From Gnetum montanum (taxonomy: Eukaryota; Streptophyta; Gnetopsida; Gnetales; Gnetaceae): a stretch of DNA of 64,000 nt. Within the stretch, counting starts at the first letter, position 1; the number at the start of each line of letters is the position of its first letter. The position numbers and the translations under genes were made by a program. This document shows, in pieces, positions 57,933 to 64,000 of the stretch. Under the pieces are notes generated by a model. That model was not told the origin of the DNA. It did no database searches and saw nothing but the letters and a program-made list of their open reading frames with translations. The stretch is from positions 531,918-595,917 of the forward strand of contig MNCI01015029.1 of assembly GCA_015680685.1 (NCBI GenBank), written 5' to 3'.

Positions 57933-60900
57933 TTAGCATAGGTGGCCATCTCCCCCATGACTGAGTTGTGAGGGAGAGATCCGAAGTAGTGAGCGCCTAT
58001 TTGAATTTCTAAGCAGTGCCCAACTTCTCCAAATTGATGATCTTAAATTCAGGGTTGGAAGTTGGCGACGCTCACGTTCCAGTGTGTCTATGCCACGGTT
58101 GTTGGCATGAGTTTCCTCAGTTCGTTCCATGCATATTTGTTTGCCCTTATGAGAAGCTGTCAACCACGGGGTGTCTACTACTTCTTGTGTGGTTGCTACA
58201 TACAGGCATCTTTGTTGCAGAGTTTCCTGGGCACACCTGTGACATGGAGACATTTCCTCCGTGTCATCACCCGATGAATCACTGTATGTGATGCATGGAA
58301 CTATCCTCTTCTCGATCTTTCCACATATGTTTATCTTGGAGATTTCCAAGGAAAGATCACGGATCCTAAGGCATGCATCTACTGTGCTTAGCCATGCCCT
58401 TCCCATTATAATTGGGAAGTCCCCTTCGTTGTTGTTAACATCGATCACTAGGAAGTCTGCTGGGTAGGACCAACCACACACAGTGGTGATAACGTCCTCC
58501 ACCAAACCCAATGGGATGGCAATGGACTGGTCTGCCAGCTCCAGTTGAATGTTGCTCTTCTTAAGTTGGGGCAGGTTCCAGGCGTGATACATCTTTCGCG
58601 AAATTAAGTTGACTCCGGAACCTGAGTCAAGAAGAGCTCGATGTGGCGCATTCCCAGCGATCTGCAAATGAATAAAGGGACTCCCAGGGTCAGTTAGTTT
58701 CCTGGGAAGGTGGCCTACCTTGATCCAGTCAGTTACGGTATGTGTTAGCATAACCGTATGCGTTACATTCCCTTGGACTGAAGGGTGCTCCGAAGTGTTA
58801 GTAGTTAGAGGCCTATACATATACCCGTCCGCTTGTTGTTGCGAGAGCCTATCCGGGCTCCTAGTTCTGAAAAAGGGTCTCCTTTTTGTACAGTTATCGC
58901 CAGAACTAGTGTCCGGTTGGATATTTACACTCTGAATATTTACAGATCTCGCGGCGTGACGTTGCTGCGGTTGGGTAGGTAATTCCCCTTGCATTGTTGG
59001 AGCAGGAGGTGTTATGGGAACTACTTGAGGAAAAGGTGCGGGTGGAGTTAGAGGATGGACAGAATGTGGAATGTCTCCCGGAGGAGAAGGAGTCCTTCTG
59101 AAGTACTCCCGAGCGTAGTAGTGACGGCGTGGAGTGTGACTCATAGCGTCACCTGGAGAAACCGGCTGCTGCACATAATAACCATAAGGATCAGGCTGCC
59201 GGTAAGGGTATCGATGTATCGGCTGTGGCATCCCCCATGACTGTGGGTATTGCCACTGCTGATGTTGTTCGATGGGCTGCGGAGGTGTTCCACTTGGATA
59301 ATACGTCAAGGGTTGGTGGAACTGCCTCGGGTTACCTTGTGGATAAGGTAACCTTCTGGGTGTTTGCCGTTGATTAAGTCTTGGATTTAATGCATACACC
59401 CCAGACTCCTGCAGATGTGAGATAATTGGACAACATCCCTTAGGATGGTCATAATAGCAGACCTCACATCCACCGTCATTGTCTGAATCAGAATTTTCAG
59501 CCTCATCGGAGTTAGAGATTTTTCCCTTACCCTTGTTATGTGCAGGGTTAAAGTTTCTCCGCTTATCTTTTCCTTTATCACTACTTTGCTCATCCTTAGA
59601 CTCTTCTACGATTTTCAAAACTGTTTCTATTCGTGAGTCTAAGGAATCCCACATTTGATCTACCTTGGCCGATACCTCCGTTGTTAACTTTTGGATCGGC
59701 GTGGTTTTCCTGTTCACCAACTCTTCGAGTGGTGACTCATCCTCCTCATCACAGAATTTCACTCCCTTCTTGCGAAGGGAGGGATCGCGGTTGTATTCCT
59801 CCGCACTTTCTCTTTTCCGTAGCTCACCCTCTTCTTGTGCTACTTGTTCCAACAATACTTCAACTTCATGGGCTCTTAGTTGAGAGAGTCTCCCTTGGGC
59901 GTAAGTCCCAAGAGTTCTTCTCGTTTCATTTCGTAGCCCATCCACGAGGTGGCGAAGTTGATCCCGTCTAGCGTACCCATGGCCCGGGCAACGATGTAGC
60001 AATGTGTAATAACGGGCCATGGCAGCATCCAAGGATTCATGAGCTCCTTGTTTCCAGCCTTGGATCTGCTTACGCAAGTTAGACACTCTGGAGTACGTTT
60101 GGTATTTGTTGTTGAACAGTTCAAGCATCGTACTCCACCTCCTGATGGTTTCCGGTTCTAAGGACCGGTACCAGCTTTCCGCTTCTTTAATGAGTGTCCT
60201 TGGGAACAACTTGAGTTTCTGCCACTCATTTTCTATGTTCTGCAAGGCACAGGCGTCGTGGAATGCCTGTAGATGATGTTGAGGATCAGCGTTGTATCCC
60301 CCTTCAAAACGTGGGATATTATTTATATCCAAACGCTTGATCCTGCTATCTTTTAGATGCCTTGTGGGAATCCTAACTGCCTCTCGAATGTTAAGCATGC
60401 TTCGGGTTGCGAATAGGGGTTCGTCATGATCATCTCTTTCATGACGTATGTGATGTCTACGTTGTGGTTCCCTATTCTCCCTACGTCCTTGTCCTTGTCC
60501 TAACTCCTCTCGACTTTCTTTTCGAGGCATTTCATCTCGTCTACCTTTGTTCTCTGCGTTATGCTCATGGTGGCTGCGCCCAGATGTGGAAGGAGAGGGT
60601 GAATGATGTGATGAAGGGGAAGAAGAAGGGGATCCATCACCATGGTGATGTTTCTTGCCTTCTCTTCGGCTGCTTCGGCCCCGATCGTTGTGACGATCAA
60701 CGAGTCCGTCATTAGTGCGAGTGATTGTTCCTGCCGTGAACAGCTGGTGCTCACGGGGATCAGAGCCTGGAATATGTATCGTTGATCTAAGGCCCTGATG
60801 CCTAACCTCTTCACTAGAGTGAGGAGGAGGAACATCATTTTCTAAGAAACCCGTTGTGAGGGGTTCCTCGTCTCCTATTTCACTAATGACGTGGGAAACC

Positions 60901-61277
60901 TTGCCCTTCAGTAGTGAATGTTGGCTCTCCTGCCTTGCATCCCGAATACGTTGGGCTTTTGTGGGTTGATAATCCCTCAGAGTGTAATCATCCGCAACGT
61001 ATTCAGTAATCAGCTCTTGCATGCCATACCGTACCAAGGCACGGAAAAGCATGTTGGAAGCAGATCGATCTGGGGGTAACACGATGTTACCTTGCATGTC
61101 TCTCCACCGCAGTTGCTCATCTTGATGGAAAACAAAGGTAAAATCCGGCACATACTCATCGGGATGAGTATATGTGACCTTAGATTGTTGAGGACATGGT
61201 TGATCTCGGTTATGCGTATGATGCTGACTTTCTCCTGTATTGTCCTTAGGTGAGTTGATTTCGTGAGAAGAAGCCAT
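57933..61277 (-). CDS. Gag-protease polyprotein of element E
   Basis: Intact 1114-residue ORF from an ATG 146 bp inside the 5' LTR boundary. Residues 1-125 are a leader with a conserved-looking block (PDFTFVFHQDEQLRWRDMQG); 200-285 are low-complexity Ser/His/Arg/Glu. Residues 318-455 form the Retrotrans_gag domain (RFEGGYNADPQHHLQAFHDA, LKLFPRTLIKEAESWYRSL, then RCPGHGY). Residues 604-616 are a Cys-His knuckle with C-x2-C-x3-H-x3/4-C spacing, one residue shorter than the usual C-x2-C-x4-H-x4-C. Residues 630-770 are Pro/Gln/Tyr-rich. Residues 845-990 are an aspartic protease with D884-S-G and the later IIMGRAW block. The last about 40 residues lack any relation to RT, consistent with a deletion that fused the protease end to 3' noncoding DNA. 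The product should form particles and self-process but cannot reverse transcribe. Confidence 0.93.
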   Translation of the reverse strand: MASSHEINSPKDNTGESQHHTHNRDQPCPQQSKVTYTHPDEYVPDFTFVFHQDEQLRWRDMQGNIVLPPDRSASNMLFRALVRYGMQELITEYVADDYTLRDYQPTKAQRIRDARQESQHSLLKGKVSHVISEIGDEEPLTTGFLENDVPPPHSSEEVRHQGLRSTIHIPGSDPREHQLFTAGTITRTNDGLVDRHNDRGRSSRREGKKHHHGDGSPSSSPSSHHSPSPSTSGRSHHEHNAENKGRRDEMPRKESREELGQGQGRRENREPQRRHHIRHERDDHDEPLFATRSMLNIREAVRIPTRHLKDSRIKRLDINNIPRFEGGYNADPQHHLQAFHDACALQNIENEWQKLKLFPRTLIKEAESWYRSLEPETIRRWSTMLELFNNKYQTYSRVSNLRKQIQGWKQGAHESLDAAMARYYTLLHRCPGHGYARRDQLRHLVDGLRNETRRTLGTYAQGRLSQLRAHEVEVLLEQVAQEEGELRKRESAEEYNRDPSLRKKGVKFCDEEDESPLEELVNRKTTPIQKLTTEVSAKVDQMWDSLDSRIETVLKIVEESKDEQSSDKGKDKRRNFNPAHNKGKGKISNSDEAENSDSDNDGGCEVCYYDHPKGCCPIISHLQESGVYALNPRLNQRQTPRRLPYPQGNPRQFHQPLTYYPSGTPPQPIEQHQQWQYPQSWGMPQPIHRYPYRQPDPYGYYVQQPVSPGDAMSHTPRRHYYAREYFRRTPSPPGDIPHSVHPLTPPAPFPQVVPITPPAPTMQGELPTQPQQRHAARSVNIQSVNIQPDTSSGDNCTKRRPFFRTRSPDRLSQQQADGYMYRPLTTNTSEHPSVQGNVTHTVMLTHTVTDWIKVGHLPRKLTDPGSPFIHLQIAGNAPHRALLDSGSGVNLISRKMYHAWNLPQLKKSNIQLELADQSIAIPLGLVEDVITTVCGWSYPADFLVIDVNNNEGDFPIIMGRAWLSTVDACLRIRDLSLEISKINICGKIEKRIVPCITYSDSSGDDTEEMSPCHRCAQETLQQRCLYVATTQEVVDTPWLTASHKGKQICMERTEETHANNRGIDTLERERRQLPTLNLRSSIWRSWALLRNSNRRSLLRISPSQLSHGGDGHLC

Positions 61278-61404
61278 TTCTATTGGTGTGCTAATTTCAC
61301 CGTTATTTATTGTTCTTGATTAACTGATTAACCCTAAGGTTCGTTTTAAGCTCACAACGATGTGAGTGATATCCCTTATGTTAAATTGGCGAAAAAACAC
61401 TTAG

Positions 61405-61422
61405 TCCCCGGCAACGGCGCCA
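61405..61422 (-). promoter_or_regulatory. primer binding site, tRNA-Asp type
   Basis: On the + strand tccccggcaacggcgcca, equal to the 3' end of plant tRNA-Asp including CCA (from memory of the Athila primer site). The - strand element RNA would therefore pair with it over 18 bases. One base separates it from the LTR. This primer is typical of Athila elements. Confidence 0.85.
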
Positions 61423-62368
61423 ATGATGAGTGGCGAGGTACCCCTACACTCCACCATACGAATACGAGCGTACACGCGCGATCCGGTCGAACTCCGCAGA
61501 CTAAATGCCTTAACGCCACAAGAAACACTTGGGGTTAATCGTTCGTTGTCTTCCCAGGCTTGCTTGTATGTGTCACGGTGTATGGTTAAGCAAGTCTGAG
61601 GTATGTGATTTTTTTGGTATTTTCGGCTTTCTTCTATGCTATCAGGAAAAGGGTTGAGAAAACTAAACTAACTCTAACTAAAGATCTAAGTCTAGATTAA
61701 CTAGCGTCAGCATCCGTTCCCACTTGCCGGACACACCCTGAACTATGCAACTGCAGCTTACCAAACGCTAATCGTTACTGGGATCGCCACACGTAACGCA
61801 AGTGCTCGAAGTGGTCGTACTGAGGCACCTATTTAGCCTACGTGTGATAAGCAGCCGATTCCTTAGCCAGCCGTACACACCCGTGGGTGCTCGTAACTAA
61901 GTCGTACTTATCACACGATCTAGCCTAGCAATGAGCAGCCGATTCCTCAACTAGCCGTACACATTAGACCCGGGAGTTACCAAGCGCAGAATCCTGGAAT
62001 ACGCTACTGGGTTACCAAGCATCCAATGCTCGTAATTGAGTCGTACTCATGCATTGCGTCAAGCAGCCGATTCCTTGACTAGCCGTACACGTCCGTAGAT
62101 GCTCGTAATCAAGTCGTACTTGAACGCACTAGGAAAGCAGGAAAGAAAGCAATAAATGAAACCACGTGCTGCAAGGTTTATCCAAACAAGTTCGTCTTTA
62201 TTGCCGTACACAACTTGGGTTCAGGTTACAAGCTGCTCGAATAAAGAGCCGTTCACTCTAGGACTCCTACTGCGGGCACATGGGGAAAAATTCTAACTCT
62301 GGAGTGATCAATCTGCCAGAGCTTCGCTACACTAGCCAGGATTGGGAAATAAGGGGAGTGCCGCCTCT

Positions 62369-62376
62369 TATTTATA
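62369..62376 (-). promoter_or_regulatory. TATA box of element E
   Basis: TATAAATA on the - strand, present also in the 3' LTR (55850-55857). It lies about 15 bp from the nearest palindrome and about 1.1 kb upstream of the ORF start. Confidence 0.75.
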
Positions 62377-62391
62377 GATATGGCGGCGGGC

Positions 62392-62440
62392 TGCGATATC
62401 GTGTACGCGATATCGCAGGGATAGACGCGATATCGCGGCC
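62392..62440. repeat. palindrome cluster in U3 of element E
   Basis: gcgatatcg(t), cgcgatatcgc(a) and cgcgatatcgcg at 62392, 62406 and 62427, spaced 15-21 bp. Only the last is present in the other LTR. Confidence 0.85.
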
Positions 62441-62462
62441 TAGTGCATATGGCGTCTCATCA

Positions 62463-62467
62463 GCTAG
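62463..62467 (+). repeat. target-site duplication of element E, right
   Basis: gctag, identical to 54900-54904. Confidence 0.9.
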
Positions 62468-62640
62468 GGATAATATGAGTTCATACATTTTGAAGGTGGA
62501 TTAAGAAAAAGAGGTTCACAACATGCTTATTGCAAGGGTCAAGATGTTCTTCACCACAATGACGTGTCCTATTCGTCTTTTCAAATTATCCCATGATTCC
62601 TTGAAGGACCAAAGTTATTAAAACGCAAAGTGACTACATG
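62468..62640 (+). pseudogene. exon-like frame interrupted by element E, right part
   Basis: Continues the frame of 54792-54904: RDNMSSYILKVD, TAA (one transition from CAA), EKEVHNMLIARVKMFFTTMT, then RLFKLSHDSLKDQS. Unrecognised protein. Confidence 0.4.
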
Positions 62641-63566
62641 CTCATTGCTCACCCAAATAAAGATGGCACTTAGGAGGGCTTTCCAATATTTTAGAATGCT
62701 ACAAATATCTTGGCTAATGATGTTAGATAGGCATTTGTTCTTTGCAAAGATGATCAATTGGTTATTTGAAACTATATATAATCAATAAAAAATACTAGCC
62801 TAACAAGTAAAGGATTTTAAGATGTGATGTAACCTACTAAGGTAAAATTTAGCATTTCTAGTTCTTAGTTAAGGCTTATGCTTTTGTTTAGGGTTGTAGG
62901 CTCTAGTTTTGATCAGGTGTACCAGCTCTTGTTATCTTTTCACATCTTTTATTTCTACATGATCCTAGACTATTTATTAGATAGTTTCAATCTTTTGGTA
63001 ATAATTTGGCTTTTAGGTTTTTTCTATTGATGGATGTTGAACTTTTTCCATGGATAGTTTCACCTATGAGGGTCACTTGTGATGTATTCATTTTTTTGAG
63101 TTAATATGAAATTTCAAAATTCCCCTAAAAATGGTTATAACAATTTCCATTCTTTTAGATGCTTCTACAAAACCTCTACATATATATCATCAATTTGCTA
63201 AAGAAGATCCTTTTTCTTTTTTTGCTAATAGGAAGGATTTTGTTTTTTCTACAAAAAAATCCTTTATATTAGGCAATTAAGTTTATGCCATATATAATTG
63301 TCTTAAATCTTGAATTTGTTCATTATGTATCTAACAATATTTTTAATGAAAAATTTTGTATAGTTTCTTACCTACATTATCCCATCAAAGTATATGTCAA
63401 TGTTTCAGACTTCTTTTGGAAAGTCTTCTCCCTTGATGTGTTGAAAATGATGGAAGCCAATGCACAAAAGCTAAGAAACAACCCAATTTACAATAAATTC
63501 TATTAATACCTTGTTTTTGGTTGTTCCAAGTCTATAGGGAATTTACAATATAAATGTCAATAATAA
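62641..63566. other. no gene recognised
   Basis: AT-rich. A + strand frame near 63160-63280 reads KPLHIYHQFAKEDPFSFFAN, and 63285-63506 is open for 73 codons, but I recognise neither. Confidence 0.35.
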
Positions 63567-63645
63567 GAACATGAGCTATAGCTTAGCTAGTTGGTTCACA
63601 TGATTTGCACTATGAGGTATTGGGTTTAGAAGTGAGTACCAGAAT
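63567..63645 (+). mobile_element. tRNA-derived SINE head
   Basis: tagcttagctagttgg is a good RNA polymerase III A box. gaggtattgggtttagaagt, about 35 bp later, is a decayed B box (compare ggtcttgggttcgaa). It ends against the inverted tail of an RTE LINE. Confidence 0.55.
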
Positions 63646-63647
63646 CC

Positions 63648-64000
63648 TTATCATCATCATCATCCTAGCCTTGTCTCAACAAAATGATATCAGCTACATG
63701 AGTTCTTTTTTGCCATTTGTCTCTATGAAGAGCTATATCTTTATTTTTTTGTAGTTTTTTCAAATCATATTTTATTATTTTTTTCCATATCATCTTTGGT
63801 CTTTTGTTTAGTGGCTTTCTTGGAATACAGATGTAGCAACCTTTATGTATAGGCTCATTGTCGGATTTTCTTTGCACATGTCCAAACTATCTAAGCCTCC
63901 ATTCTTATAGTGTATCTAAAATAGAAGCCACTCCAAGTCTTCCTCAGATGTTTGGCAGGTAGCTTATCTCTTCTAGTAATATTCTATATCCATTAAAGCA
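63648..64000 (-). mobile_element. RTE-type LINE, 3' end (continues beyond window)
   Basis: The - strand reads LGVASILDTL, EWRLR-x-FGHVQRKSDNEP, then KRPKMIWKKIIKYDLKKLQK, DIALHRDKWQKRTHVAD and a 3' end acaaggctagg followed by a gat-repeat tail. This is the C-terminal end of plant RTE-clade RT ORFs (family pattern: MRE-RLRWFGHVQRR, RPK-TW-EVVK-DL, ALDR--W---IHVADP). Two or three stops; most of the element lies to the right of the window. Confidence 0.85.

Larger units (their letters stand above)
54905..62462 (-). mobile_element. young gag-protease gypsy element E (Athila lineage, no pol)
   Basis: A structurally complete 7558-bp insertion: termini TGATGAG...CTCATCA, LTRs of 1005 and 1039 bp that are about 99% identical apart from one 34-bp length difference, perfect 5-bp target duplication, perfect 18-base tRNA-Asp primer site, polypurine motif, and one intact 1114-codon gag-protease ORF. 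RT, RNase H, integrase and the third ORF present in relative C are absent. It must have been mobilised with enzymes from a full-length relative. High GC and CpG content fit recent insertion. Confidence 0.93.
61424..62462 (-). repeat. 5' LTR of element E
   Basis: 1039 bp. On the - strand: U3 with three copies of the cgatatcg palindrome (62392-62440), TATAAATA at 62369-62376, AATAAA at 62197-62202 about 170 bp on, then a U5 with clusters of caagcagccgattcct-like repeats (61850-62110). Confidence 0.93.

Noticed and set aside
59633-60838. Several open frames antisense to or overlapping the element E ORF
   Set aside because: Shadows of the 1114-codon gag-protease frame; none has a recognisable domain.

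Overview
The window looks like nuclear DNA from a seed plant with a large, repeat-filled genome. A gymnosperm is my guess, from the age and nesting of the repeats and the long intergenic style; this is inference, not shown. Almost everything I can identify is a transposable element or its remains: Ty3/gypsy elements of the Athila/Tat type, Ty1/copia fragments, at least three LINE families and tRNA-derived SINEs. The only host-type gene I recognise is a broken NLR (NB-ARC) disease-resistance gene. I see no tRNA, rRNA or organelle-derived segment.

Layout. 1-13783: an old Athila-like gypsy element (A, + strand; its 5' LTR lies outside the window). Its reverse transcriptase is split by an 8.4-kb gag-protease gypsy element (B, 3612-12046). 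13.8-22.2 kb: copia RT and RNase H pieces on both strands, LTR-like DNA and two tandem duplications. 22.2-33.8 kb: an NLR pseudogene on the - strand, split between its P-loop half (32.1-33.8 kb) and its MHD half (about 22.2-22.5 kb) by a 9.6-kb Athila-like element (C, 22515-32116). C carries gag, protease, RT, integrase, a promoter-like segment resembling its own LTR, and a long third ORF. 33.9-42.7 kb: LTR-like DNA, GC-rich islands and two LINE pieces. 43-48.4 kb: the same LINE family on the + strand, interrupted by a SINE and by an LTR element (D, 44147 to about 47730). 49-53.05 kb: LINE ORF1 remains, another SINE, and a young GC-rich LINE (51149-53034) with a 17-bp target duplication but no RT. 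54905-62462: a young gypsy element (E) with perfect 5-bp target duplications, near-identical LTRs, a perfect tRNA-Asp primer site and one intact 1114-codon gag-protease ORF, but no RT, RNase H or integrase. 63.6-64 kb: a SINE head and the 3' end of an RTE-type LINE.

How the parts relate. A, C and E belong to one lineage: their LTRs align, ending TGATGA...(TC)ATCA, and their gag-protease regions align. A and C share a third ORF after pol. E has lost pol and that ORF, so it would depend on a full-length relative for reverse transcription and integration. Old copies are eroded mainly by C-to-T/G-to-A changes that turn CAG, CAA and TGG codons into stops while leaving frames intact. The two GC-rich, CpG-containing stretches (LINE at 51.2-53.0 kb and element E) are the recent arrivals.
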